The notes: a model not told the origin generated them from the sequence alone. A stretch of 64,000 bases of DNA from JBAXTE01 sp037130365 (GCA_037130365.1 JBAXTE010000001.1:124001-188000); one strand, 5' to 3'; shown: positions 54,687 through 63,506, counted from the first letter of the stretch. Numbers and translations: made by a program.

Positions 54687-55523
54687 CTAATATTCTTCAG
54701 GTAATTTTTTCAACTCTTCGTAGCTAAAAACGGGACCATCTTTACAAACAAAAACAGGACCTACATTACATCTTCCACATTTTCCGAAACCACATTTCAT
54801 TCTGTTTTCTAAGGTTGTGTAAATGTCTTTATCCTTAAACCCTAATTTTTGAAGTACAGGTAATGTGAATTTAATCATTACTGGAGGTCCGCAAAGAATA
54901 GCGATGGTGTTTTCACTCGAAGGAGCTGCTTTTTCAAGAATTGTAGGTACAAAGCCAACTTCACCTTTCCAATCTGGAGTTTGACCGCCTGGGTCAACAG
55001 TGGTGATTAGCTTGATATCTGGACGTTCGTCCCACTCTTTAAGTTCATGTTTATAAACTAAATCGGTAACGGAACGAGCACCATATAAAATGGTAATATC
55101 TTTATATTTTTCTCTCAAATCGATGGTGTTCCAGATTACGCAACGCATTGGAGGTAAGGCAATACCACCCGCGATGTATAAAAGGTTTTTACCTTCCCAC
55201 GATTCAATTGGGAATGTATTTCCATAAGGACCTCTAAATCCAATGGTGTCCCCAATTTCAAGTTTAGCAAGAGCATTGGTAACTCTACCTGCTTGACGGA
55301 AAGTACATTCGATGTAATCCTTACGAGTTGGAGCCGAAGCGATACAAAATGTAGATTCGCCTTCGCCAAGAATTGAATATTCACCAAACTGACCTGCTTT
55401 AAAACTAAAATTGTCAGCTTCTTCTTTATTTTTAAACTTTAATCTGAAGGTTCTTGCATCTGGAGTTTCCTCTATGATGTTCTCAATCTCCATTAGATAG
55501 GGTTTATATATATTGTTGCACAT
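54687..55523 (-). CDS. flxA: FlxA-like FAD/NAD(P)H oxidoreductase with [2Fe-2S]
   Basis: 278 residues of the ferredoxin-reductase/HydG/dihydroorotate-dehydrogenase electron-transfer family. FAD part: FKAGQFGEYS, IASAPTRKDYIECT; NAD part: YIAGGIALPPMRC, ILYGARS; C-terminal [2Fe-2S] MKCGFGKCGRCNVG then C-K-DGP. It should be the NADH entry flavoprotein of the Flx-Hdr complex. Last Flx gene, then 134 bases to nuoA. Confidence 0.85.
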   Translation of the reverse strand: MCNNIYKPYLMEIENIIEETPDARTFRLKFKNKEEADNFSFKAGQFGEYSILGEGESTFCIASAPTRKDYIECTFRQAGRVTNALAKLEIGDTIGFRGPYGNTFPIESWEGKNLLYIAGGIALPPMRCVIWNTIDLREKYKDITILYGARSVTDLVYKHELKEWDERPDIKLITTVDPGGQTPDWKGEVGFVPTILEKAAPSSENTIAILCGPPVMIKFTLPVLQKLGFKDKDIYTTLENRMKCGFGKCGRCNVGPVFVCKDGPVFSYEELKKLPEEY

Positions 55524-55535
55524 AAATGTAATAAT

Positions 55536-56546
55536 TTAGATGTTTTGTAACTCTTGTAATTGTTCAGCAATATTCATATCCACAGGACAACCGCGTGAGC
55601 ATCTTCCGCAACCAACGCAACCAATGGTTTTGTTGTTTGTAGGCATATATGAGAATTTATGTAGAATACGCTGTCTCCATCGTTGACTTTGTACTTCGCG
55701 AGGATTGTGTCCTGAAGTGTGAAGTGTGAATAATCCAATACCGCAGGTATCCCAAGAGCGATAGCGAATTCCATCTTTTCCGTGACTTTCGTCTTGAATA
55801 TCGAAACAAGCACAAGTTGGACAAACAAAAGCACAAGCACCACAACCAATACATCTGAGAGAGTTTGCTACCCAGAATGGATGTTCAAAAGCATCTTTTA
55901 ATTTTTCGGTTACTTGTTCTTGATTAAACAACTGGCTAAGTTGAGCCACTTGTGTCTCTTCTTCTTTATAATCTTCAAAAAGTGAAGTATTTGCATCATA
56001 AACTGCTTTTCCCTTTTCGGTTAAAATTTCAGCTACGTAATCACCACCTTTTAATTTTGTAAGGAGAATATCACTTCCTACTTTTGAATCGGGAGAAAGA
56101 CCTACAGATGTACAAAAACAATACTCATCACTTTGATGGCATGATAACCCAATAACGACTAGTTTTTCGAGACGTTTTACAAAAAACTCATCTTTAATTT
56201 CCCAGCAGAAAATGGATTGTAAGATGTCATAAGCTGCATTATCGCATGGATGTGAACCCCAAAGAACTACCGATGGAATTTTTTCAATATCAATGTCGAT
56301 GATTTTTTTCTCTGACTTCGTCTTTTCAAATTTGAAAAGATTTTCGACCTTTGGAAAAACTACATTTTTAACCGATAATGTAGATTGAATATGATCGTAT
56401 TTAACCTCTTTATAATCAGGATTATATTTGTACTCAACTTTATTATTTGCAGATAAAGTAGGAGCATATACCTTATTCGTCTCGGATAATTTGTGATATA
56501 ATTTTTCCAAAGATGAAAGGCGAATTATTTTTTTAATCGTTTCCAT
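55536..56546 (-). CDS. flxB: FlxB-like dicluster iron-sulfur protein
   Basis: 336 residues from the ATG at 56546; a longer frame would overlap the next gene. Two ferredoxin-type motifs near the C-terminus: CIGCGACAFVCPTCACFD and CVGCGRCSRGCP, with an extra CFCTSVG in the middle. It belongs to the sulfite-reductase subunit A/hydrogenase beta-like group (4Fe-4S_22 domain). In Flx-Hdr complexes it passes electrons between the NADH flavoprotein and the Hdr part. The split between FlxB and FlxC names is by order and may be swapped. Confidence 0.75.
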   Translation of the reverse strand: METIKKIIRLSSLEKLYHKLSETNKVYAPTLSANNKVEYKYNPDYKEVKYDHIQSTLSVKNVVFPKVENLFKFEKTKSEKKIIDIDIEKIPSVVLWGSHPCDNAAYDILQSIFCWEIKDEFFVKRLEKLVVIGLSCHQSDEYCFCTSVGLSPDSKVGSDILLTKLKGGDYVAEILTEKGKAVYDANTSLFEDYKEEETQVAQLSQLFNQEQVTEKLKDAFEHPFWVANSLRCIGCGACAFVCPTCACFDIQDESHGKDGIRYRSWDTCGIGLFTLHTSGHNPREVQSQRWRQRILHKFSYMPTNNKTIGCVGCGRCSRGCPVDMNIAEQLQELQNI

Positions 56547-56547
56547 A

Positions 56548-57351
56548 TTAAATAATAAAGTTTTCTTTATCGTTAGGTTTAAACGAGGACAAAACTGACT
56601 CCATATTATCTGAAGTTCCTGAATATCCACCAAAATATGCATTTGATTGATTTACCATTTGCATGGTAAGAAGATGACATGGAATATCGAGTGGACAAGC
56701 ACGACCACATTCGCCACAACTGATGCAACGACCAGCTAAGTGCATTGCTCTAAGAATATGCCAATCCATGTTGCCATGAGCGTCTGCTTTTACAGGAATC
56801 CATTGTGGTTGATTGCTTTCAACAGCACATTGGTTGCAATAGCATAATGGACAAGCTTGACGACAAGCGTAACATTTTACGCATTTCGACAACTCATTTT
56901 GCCAATATTCAAATCGTTCTGCTTGGGTCATCTTATTGAGCTCTGCAAGCTTTTCTTGATATTTTGCAGGATTTCCCAATTCCGATTTTTCAATTACCCC
57001 TTGCATTACCGAAATATCATCAATATCGATAGGTGAACCATCGGTTGCAATACCAATTACCTTAATATTTTCTGCTTTTAATTGGCATTCCGAAATCAGA
57101 ACCATAATACTGCGCATAACAGGTAAAGTAGCAACAATACCCATTTTGCCCATTTTCTTCACCTCTTTTTTGGTAAGATAAACGGCTAAATTTTGAGTGC
57201 AGTTTTCATTATAGATTAATTCAGCGGTTTTGGAAGCATCGGTAATAAAAATTGGTCTCGATTTACCTGTTTTTCCAAGTCCATAGCCAATAACAACATC
57301 AACTGATTTGTTGTCGAGCAAACTTTTTGCTTTTTCTGCTAAACTACTCAT
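56548..57351 (-). CDS. flxC: FlxC-like iron-sulfur protein
   Basis: 267 residues from the ATG at 57351; the TTG at 57369 is weaker. The N-terminal part is FdhB/FrhB-like (VVIGYGLGKTGKSRPIF, GIVATLPVMRSIM), the C-terminal part has two [4Fe-4S] motifs, CVKCYACRQACPLCYC and CISCGECGRACP. The overlap with flxD of eight bases points to tight coupling. Confidence 0.78.
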   Translation of the reverse strand: MSSLAEKAKSLLDNKSVDVVIGYGLGKTGKSRPIFITDASKTAELIYNENCTQNLAVYLTKKEVKKMGKMGIVATLPVMRSIMVLISECQLKAENIKVIGIATDGSPIDIDDISVMQGVIEKSELGNPAKYQEKLAELNKMTQAERFEYWQNELSKCVKCYACRQACPLCYCNQCAVESNQPQWIPVKADAHGNMDWHILRAMHLAGRCISCGECGRACPLDIPCHLLTMQMVNQSNAYFGGYSGTSDNMESVLSSFKPNDKENFII

Positions 57352-57796
57352 TGCCAACCTCCTCTTCAATAGATTTACTTACAAGGTTTTTGTATGCAAC
57401 GTAAGGTCCCAATTCGCGTACTTTTGTAACTGTACTATTTACCACCTCAGCCCATCTTGCGCCTTCAGCAGCCGAAACCCACGAAAAGGTAATTCGATTC
57501 ATATCGATACCCATAAAATCCATTAACTCTTTAAACATAATCCATCTGCGTTTTGCGTGGAAATTACCCGAAGTATAATGGCAATCGTTTGGGTGGCAAC
57601 CCGAAACAATAATTCCATCTGCACCTTCAGCAAACGATTTTAGTAAGAGTAAAAAGTCAATTCGTCCTGTACAGGGGAAGCGAATTATCCGAACATTCGA
57701 AGAATATTTTATGCGACTAGTACCGGTTAAATCAGCACCGGCGTAAGTACACCAATTGCAGACAAATGCTACAATTTTTGGTTCAAAATCTTCCAT
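57344..57796 (-). CDS. flxD: FlxD/MvhD-type hydrogenase delta-like subunit
   Basis: 150 residues. VAFVCNWCTYAGADLTG, IIRFPCTGR and VSGCHPNDCHYTSGNFHA hold the five or six cysteines of the MvhD [2Fe-2S] family. In methanogens MvhD links a hydrogenase to HdrA; here no hydrogenase subunits are present, and it should link Flx to HdrA. Confidence 0.9.
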   Translation of the reverse strand: MEDFEPKIVAFVCNWCTYAGADLTGTSRIKYSSNVRIIRFPCTGRIDFLLLLKSFAEGADGIIVSGCHPNDCHYTSGNFHAKRRWIMFKELMDFMGIDMNRITFSWVSAAEGARWAEVVNSTVTKVRELGPYVAYKNLVSKSIEEEVGNE

Positions 57797-57817
57797 ATAT
57801 CTCAATTAATTTGATAA

Positions 57818-59821
57818 TTAATACTCATTTAATAATGCAACCACTTCAGAATAAATCTGTTGGTTGGTGTATCCGTGCAAATCAATAGACTTCGAACGGC
57901 AGAGTGCAACGCAAGTTCCACATCCTTGGCAAAGTCCTTCGTTGATTTTTGCCATTGTTTTGATAATTGTTCCATCTTTTGCCACAACTTCTTCTTTTTC
58001 GATAGCTTGATATGGACAAACAGATTGGCACAAGAAACAACCCACACAGGTTGAAAACAATGGAGGATTAGTGCGATTAACTACAGCCACAAGTGGTTCA
58101 CGAGTAAGTTCATCGCTTGAGAATAGTGCGGCAACTTTAACTGCAGCTCCAGAAGCCATGGATACTGAATCTGGAATATCTTTTGGGTTTTGACAAGCAC
58201 CTGCTAAGAATATTCCTCCAGTGTTGGTTTCTACTGGTTTTAGTTTTGGATGTGCTTCGGCAAAGAATTTATGTCCATCGTATGAAGTGTGGAGGCGTTG
58301 TGCCAACTCTTCTGCACCAGGACTAGCAATACTTGCAGTTGCAAGAACCACCATATCGGCAACGATTTCTACAGGTTGTCCACCTAATAAGGTATCCACG
58401 CCTTTAACAATCAATTTGCCATCTCTTTCGTAAACAGTAGAAACTCTACCACGAATATAATTTACATAATCTTCTTCGATGGCACGACGAACAAACTCAT
58501 CATAGTTTTTACCTGCCGAACGAATGTCCATATAGAAAACATGAGCATTTCCATCGTGAACTTTATGTTTGTATAGCATTGCATGTTTTCCGGTATACAT
58601 ACAGCATATTTTAGAGCAGTATGAAATTCCTTTTGCAGGGTCGCGAGAGCCAGCACATGCTACAAATACGATATTTTTTGGGATTTCACCATCCGAAGGT
58701 CTGCGAATTTCGCCACCAGTAGGACCAGATGCCGATGCTAAACGTTCAAATTGAAGTCCATCGATTACATCTTTATATTTTCCATAACCATATTCTGGGA
58801 AGAAATCAGCTCGTTTGATATCGAAACCAGTTGCAACCACGATTGCACCAATTTGGAGTTCGATAATTTCGTCGGGTTGATCGAAACGAATAGCTTTTGT
58901 AGGACAAACGATTTCACAAACTTTACATTTTCCCTTTTGGTAGTATGTACAATTTAATTTATCGATAACAGGTTTATTTGGAACCGCTTGTGGAAATGGA
59001 ACATAAATAGCGGTACGATTTCCTAAACCTTCTTCAAATTCGTTTGGAATTTTCTTTTGAGGACATTTTGTAGTACACAATCCACAACCTGTGCATAAGC
59101 CTTCGTCTAAGCTCTTCGATTTTTTTCGTACTTTAACTACGAAGTTTCCAATAAACCCATCTACGCTTTCAACTTCAGCATAAGTATAAAGGGTAATATT
59201 TGGATGTTGAGCTACCTCAACCATACGAGGAGTAAGAATACATTGCGAGCAGTCGAGGGTTGGGAAGGTTTCCGAAAGTTGCGACATGTGTCCACCAATG
59301 GATGGTGAGCGCTCAATCATCACAACTTTATGCCCTGTATTTGCAATATCTAATGCAGCTTGAATCCCAGCAATACCTCCACCAATAACCATTGCGGTTT
59401 TGGTAACAGGAACTTTAATGGGTTGAAGTGCATGATTATTTTTAACTTTTTCTACTTGAGTTCGAACAATATCGATTGCTTTTTTTGTAGTTAAGTCGTT
59501 ACGTTCGTGAACCCAGGAGCAATGCTCACGTAGGTTAGCCATCTCAGACAAATATGGATTTAAGCCTGCTTCGGAACATGCTTTTCTGAAAGTAGGCTCG
59601 TGCATACGTGGTGAACAAGCTGCAACAACTACTCCATCTAAGTTATGCTCTTTAATTGCATCTTTTATTATAGTTTGACCAGGATCGGAGCACATGTACT
59701 TGTAATCCATTGAAAGAGCAACTTGATCTAATTCACCAATGGCTTCGGCAACTTTAGCGCAATCTACTGTGGCACTGATATTTTCGCCACAATGACATAT
59801 AAAAACACCTATTCTTGACAT
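57818..59821 (-). CDS. hdrA: HdrA-like flavin and iron-sulfur protein
   Basis: 667 residues, the catalytic core of heterodisulfide-reductase complexes. N-terminal GVFICHCGENIS, FAD site VIGGGIAGIQAALDIA (about 147), QLSETFPTLDCSQCIL, four ferredoxin motifs: CTGCGLCTTKCP, CKVCEIVCP, CVGCFLCQSVCP and CQGCGTCVALCR. The FAD of HdrA is the known bifurcating site in methanogens and is the likely split point here: one route to ferredoxin, one to HdrB. Methanogenesis itself is absent. Confidence 0.93.
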   Translation of the reverse strand: MSRIGVFICHCGENISATVDCAKVAEAIGELDQVALSMDYKYMCSDPGQTIIKDAIKEHNLDGVVVAACSPRMHEPTFRKACSEAGLNPYLSEMANLREHCSWVHERNDLTTKKAIDIVRTQVEKVKNNHALQPIKVPVTKTAMVIGGGIAGIQAALDIANTGHKVVMIERSPSIGGHMSQLSETFPTLDCSQCILTPRMVEVAQHPNITLYTYAEVESVDGFIGNFVVKVRKKSKSLDEGLCTGCGLCTTKCPQKKIPNEFEEGLGNRTAIYVPFPQAVPNKPVIDKLNCTYYQKGKCKVCEIVCPTKAIRFDQPDEIIELQIGAIVVATGFDIKRADFFPEYGYGKYKDVIDGLQFERLASASGPTGGEIRRPSDGEIPKNIVFVACAGSRDPAKGISYCSKICCMYTGKHAMLYKHKVHDGNAHVFYMDIRSAGKNYDEFVRRAIEEDYVNYIRGRVSTVYERDGKLIVKGVDTLLGGQPVEIVADMVVLATASIASPGAEELAQRLHTSYDGHKFFAEAHPKLKPVETNTGGIFLAGACQNPKDIPDSVSMASGAAVKVAALFSSDELTREPLVAVVNRTNPPLFSTCVGCFLCQSVCPYQAIEKEEVVAKDGTIIKTMAKINEGLCQGCGTCVALCRSKSIDLHGYTNQQIYSEVVALLNEY

Positions 59822-59856
59822 ATCTTTTTAAAATTATAATCAGTATAAAGGGTAAA

Positions 59857-60720
59857 TTAAATAGGTTGATTAACCTTAGGTAGTTTCACCTCAACAAAGT
59901 GGCGTTTTAACCCAAGTTTTTCTTCCGATAAACCAACAGCAAGTCCAATTGCTTGAGTAACGTAGAGTACAGGAATATCAAACTTCTGTTTCCATTGTTT
60001 GTTGATGTCTTCCCGACGCATATCTAAATTAGAGTGACACATTGGACAAGCTACTATAATAGCGTCTGCTTTACGATGTGTAGCATCTTCGATGATTTTA
60101 CCAGAAAGATTTGCAACAACATCGGTACGTGAAACAGAAAGTCCAGCACCACAACATTCGGTTTTAAATGGGAAATCGATGGAGGTTGCTCCAATTTTTT
60201 CCATAATAACATCCATTGTTTGTGGATCTTCAACACGGTCGTAATTTAAAATTTTAGCAGGACGAACCAATAAACATCCATAATAACAAGCTACTTTATA
60301 GTTAAATTGTTGTTTAACTTTTTCTTCCAATTTTGGAATAATAGCGATATCTAACCATTGAAGAACGTTAAGGATTTTTATGTTTCCTTTATATTCTGCA
60401 TCAAGGGTTTCGTTTATTTTATTTTTTAGCTCTGGGTGTTTACTCAACTCATGTTGTGTAGAAACCAATCGATTATAGCAAGCAGCACAAGGAACAACCA
60501 AGTCGGTAATTCCACTTTTTTCTGCTAATGCCATAATTCGTGCGGGAAGTGCTAGTGATAACTCTTTATTGAGGTTATGAGCTGCCGTTGCACCACAACA
60601 ATTCCAATCGGGAATTTCAGCAAACTCGATATCAAATGCTTTGGAAAGTTCAACAACCGATTGATTATAATCTCGAGCTGAGCCGGTTAATGAGCAACCA
60701 GGATATATGCCTATCTTCAT
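59857..60720 (-). CDS. hdrB: HdrB-like heterodisulfide reductase subunit
   Basis: 287 residues with both CCG domains complete: PGCSLTGSA, NCCGATAAH, PCAACYNR and YGCLLVRPA, ECCGAG, ACPMCHSN. Each forms a noncubane [4Fe-4S] site that reduces a disulfide. The partner disulfide is unknown in this organism; DsrC is the known substrate in sulfate reducers, but no dsrC gene is in the window. Confidence 0.92.
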   Translation of the reverse strand: MKIGIYPGCSLTGSARDYNQSVVELSKAFDIEFAEIPDWNCCGATAAHNLNKELSLALPARIMALAEKSGITDLVVPCAACYNRLVSTQHELSKHPELKNKINETLDAEYKGNIKILNVLQWLDIAIIPKLEEKVKQQFNYKVACYYGCLLVRPAKILNYDRVEDPQTMDVIMEKIGATSIDFPFKTECCGAGLSVSRTDVVANLSGKIIEDATHRKADAIIVACPMCHSNLDMRREDINKQWKQKFDIPVLYVTQAIGLAVGLSEEKLGLKRHFVEVKLPKVNQPI

Positions 60721-60724
60721 AATA

Positions 60725-61294
60725 TCAAACTCCTTTGTTTATTGTTTTCTTAAATATTTTCCGAATACTCCCTGTTCCTTTAATCATTTCGGGAATAAAG
60801 TGTAGTTTGCCTTTTGCAACCATTTTTGGAGCAAGCATAACATCTTGCATCAATTTAAATGAGCGCATTTTGAAATCTACAATTAATCCAAACTCAAATA
60901 ATCGACCGGTAAGTCGAATTGAGTCTAAGAATGATTTGTGGAATTTGATAATGTTGTGGGCTTTTGGATTTACCAATTTCTCTTTAATTGAGGTTTGGCG
61001 TAAAAAATCCATTACCTGTGGAATATCAATTTCGTAAGGGCAACGGCTCAAGCACATTTCGCAACTAACGCAAAGCCAGATGGAGTGTGCTTGTAGAATT
61101 TTTTTATCATTTTGTGGGTTTTCGGTTTGCAACATCCGCATTACATAATTTGGAGGCAAATCCATTTCATTCGAAACAGGGCAACCGGCAGAGCATTTAC
61201 CGCACTGGTAGCATTTTTGTGCGAATACGCCTACCTCTTTCTCAATGCCTGCAGCTAATGAGTGTCTTTCAACGTGATGTTCAGAGTGTGACAT
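60725..61294 (-). CDS. hdrC: HdrC-like iron-sulfur subunit
   Basis: 189 residues with two ferredoxin motifs, CYQCGKCSAGCPVSN and CVSCEMCLSRCP, then a helical tail. It passes electrons from HdrA to HdrB. No membrane helix like in HdrE. Four bases before hdrB. Confidence 0.92.
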   Translation of the reverse strand: MSHSEHHVERHSLAAGIEKEVGVFAQKCYQCGKCSAGCPVSNEMDLPPNYVMRMLQTENPQNDKKILQAHSIWLCVSCEMCLSRCPYEIDIPQVMDFLRQTSIKEKLVNPKAHNIIKFHKSFLDSIRLTGRLFEFGLIVDFKMRSFKLMQDVMLAPKMVAKGKLHFIPEMIKGTGSIRKIFKKTINKGV

Positions 61295-61309
61295 AATATT
61301 TTTTATCTA

Positions 61310-62344
61310 TTAAATTATACTTGTATACAATCGGATAAATTGAACACGCTCGAATGATGAAGGATTCTTAGCCTCTTTTTGCGAAAGCAATCCTTTAAAA
61401 TCTTGGATGCTGTTGTAATTATGCTCTTTCATCCAAGCTTCAATCTGAGCTTTTATTTGTGAAATTATTTCAAAGTCTTTTTTGTAGAAAACTGAAACCA
61501 TTTGAACTGCATCAGCACCCGCTAATAGTTGTTTTATCACCGCTTTATAATCGTGAATTCCTGTGGATGCAGCAATGTCACAATCTGTTTTTCCAGCTAA
61601 AATAGCAACCCAGCGTAACGTGTTTGAATATTCTAATTCGGTACTAAATACGTTTGTGGAGCTTAATTGCAACGTGTCGATGTCAATATCAGGATTGTAA
61701 GCTCTGTTGAACAAGGTAAGACCAGCAATCCCTGTTTTTGAGAGTTTTTGAATAAATCCAGATAGACTTGAGAAATAGTGACCAATTTTCAACGAAATAG
61801 GAATAGAAACGTGGGTTTTAACCTCTTTAATGATATCGAGGTAAACTTGTTCGTACATTTCGCTCGTCATGTTGAAATCCGATGGGAGCAAATAAACATT
61901 TAACTCAATTGCATCAGCACCCGCTTCTTGAATTCGTTTTGCAAAATAAGACCAATCGTATTGTGTTACGCAATTAATACTCGCAATAATTGGAATATCC
62001 GTTACTTTTTTTGCTTCGGTAATAAACGACAAATAGTGGTTTAGCGTGTGCTCTTGTGCATAATTTGTCATGTACTCAAAAGCTTCGTCGTGATAGTACT
62101 CTTGTTTGCTAACGATCCCATCATAAGCGTCTTGCCACGATTTCATACCATTTCCTGTGGAATTAAGCATGGCATTCGTTTCAAACTTGATTTGTTCTTC
62201 GAAAATTGACTTTAAAACAATTGCTCCAGCACCTTGTGCTGTAATTGCTTTAATATTTTCGATGGTAGAGGTTAATCCCGAACTGCCAACAATGATTGGA
62301 TTTTTTAATTTTAGTCCTAAATAATTACAAGTTAAATCAATCAT
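61310..62344 (-). CDS. Dihydroorotate-dehydrogenase-like flavoprotein
   Basis: 344 residues, TIM-barrel FMN enzyme of the PyrD-like group. LGLKLKNPIIVGSSGL opening, VTDIPIIASINCVTQYDW and ISLKIGHYFSSLSGFIQKL, CDIAASTGIHDYKAVIKQLLAGADAVQMVS at the phosphate site (key words only). The usual catalytic Ser/Cys of PyrD is not clear, so it may not make orotate. It heads the Hdr-Flx-Nuo block, 15 bases before hdrC. Confidence 0.82.
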   Translation of the reverse strand: MIDLTCNYLGLKLKNPIIVGSSGLTSTIENIKAITAQGAGAIVLKSIFEEQIKFETNAMLNSTGNGMKSWQDAYDGIVSKQEYYHDEAFEYMTNYAQEHTLNHYLSFITEAKKVTDIPIIASINCVTQYDWSYFAKRIQEAGADAIELNVYLLPSDFNMTSEMYEQVYLDIIKEVKTHVSIPISLKIGHYFSSLSGFIQKLSKTGIAGLTLFNRAYNPDIDIDTLQLSSTNVFSTELEYSNTLRWVAILAGKTDCDIAASTGIHDYKAVIKQLLAGADAVQMVSVFYKKDFEIISQIKAQIEAWMKEHNYNSIQDFKGLLSQKEAKNPSSFERVQFIRLYTSII

Positions 62345-62385
62345 AAATATTTTTTTTTTACAAATTTTAAATTATTTGGATTTAT

Positions 62386-62399
62386 GTCGATATAAATCA
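62386..62399. promoter_or_regulatory. FNR/CRP-like site before the Hdr/Flx/Nuo block
   Basis: On the minus strand TTGATTTATATCGA is TTGAT-N4-ATCGA, one base off the FNR consensus TTGAT-N4-ATCAA, 42-55 bases before the first start codon. It shares 11 bases with the nuoA site. Confidence 0.45.
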
Positions 62400-62560
62400 A
62401 TATTAGTTAATAAAAAGTCGTTTAATACGGTCCCCTTTTCTGTGGTTAAATAACGTAAATGTGTTGATAAACAGCTCCTTCTAGAAAATTATAATAATTC
62501 AAAACATAAATAATTATTGTTTGCCAAAAAACGAGGAAAATATTGTTCGAACTGATATAA

Positions 62561-62953
62561 TCAAATCCTAATTACACAATTAATCAAAAAATTTGCCTCA
62601 TTACAACATAAATAACACATCTTATTATGGCTATTTGGATTGAGATTTTCAATTAATATATAAATTGCGTTTTTTTTAGATAAAACTGCGTTAGCCCTAA
62701 GCTTAACAACAAAACTTTCCAATAATGATGTTTGCTCATTTTGTGCTACAGCATTATTTTGTTTTTTGTCGGCAAGATATGGATTGTCAAAATCATTTGC
62801 TATTCCTTGTGAAGCAAAAATTGAAGATGTATTTGATAATATTGCTGATTCTGAGGGATATATCTTTGATTCGTTTTTACAACTAATGGCAGCAAAATTT
62901 TGCACAAAGTTAAAAACAACTATCAAAATAAGAAGAAGAAACCTCTTTTGCAT
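62561..62953 (-). CDS. Small secreted protein
   Basis: 130 residues with a signal peptide (MQKRFLLLILIVVFNF, cleavage after NFAA near 21) and five or six cysteines, three of them near the C-terminus (MCYLCCNEANFLINC). A -7 element TATATTTG lies 16 bases before the ATG, which supports a real gene. No known domain. Confidence 0.55.
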   Translation of the reverse strand: MQKRFLLLILIVVFNFVQNFAAISCKNESKIYPSESAILSNTSSIFASQGIANDFDNPYLADKKQNNAVAQNEQTSLLESFVVKLRANAVLSKKNAIYILIENLNPNSHNKMCYLCCNEANFLINCVIRI

Positions 62954-62968
62954 TCAATTATTTTTTTG

Positions 62969-62976
62969 CAAATATA
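62969..62976 (-). promoter_or_regulatory. -7 element for the small secreted protein
   Basis: Minus-strand TATATTTG, exact TAnnTTTG match, ending 15 bases before the ATG at 62953. Confidence 0.45.
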
Positions 62977-63506
62977 ATTAAAAACATCTAGGAATAGAGG
63001 GTTTAAATATTTTTAACACATCTAGTTTTTCAACAATCGTGTTAATATATTCCTAACACGATATATTATTAATTTATTAGATAAAATCATTACTCATATA
63101 GCTTTTTGGAGCGAATAATTTATTCTAATTAATGTATGAAAATGGTCTTTATATTTCAATAGCGCATACCGATGAAAATATTTTTTAAACATGGTTTTAA
63201 CTATAAACTTACTCTTTCAACTTCATTAATTATGATGAACCCTTTTAATGGTTACTACATCTGGAAATTTGATTGTATATTATAATGTAAGCTATTCAAT
63301 AATAAGATTTACTAGTACAACCATCTTTTTATTGATTTCTGCAAAAAAGGAAATTCAATAGTGCTTCAGCGTGTTTTTAATTAAAATTTCTCCATCTTTA
63401 AGAAACTGAGTTGGAGAATATCCTTATATTTAATTAAAATAATTTAGGTATATTTGCTGAGTTAATAATGTATTGTTAGTAATTTTTTGTAAATCAATCT
63501 ACTTTA
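62977..63506. other. Long divergent non-coding region
   Basis: Holds a 9-base inverted repeat ATCGTGTTA (63036-63044) / TAACACGAT (63054-63062) that could bind a dimeric regulator, and a plus-strand -7 element TATATTTG at 63449-63456, 51 bases before the next gene. No gene or RNA gene recognised. Confidence 0.5.

Noticed and set aside
57818..61294. HdrABC as sign of methanogenesis
   Set aside because: No mcr, mvhAG or CoM/CoB genes and the rest of the window is clearly Bacteroidota.
62551..62564. Third FNR-like site CTGATATAATCAA
   Set aside because: The spacer is three bases instead of four and it lies at the 3' end of a gene, not in a promoter.
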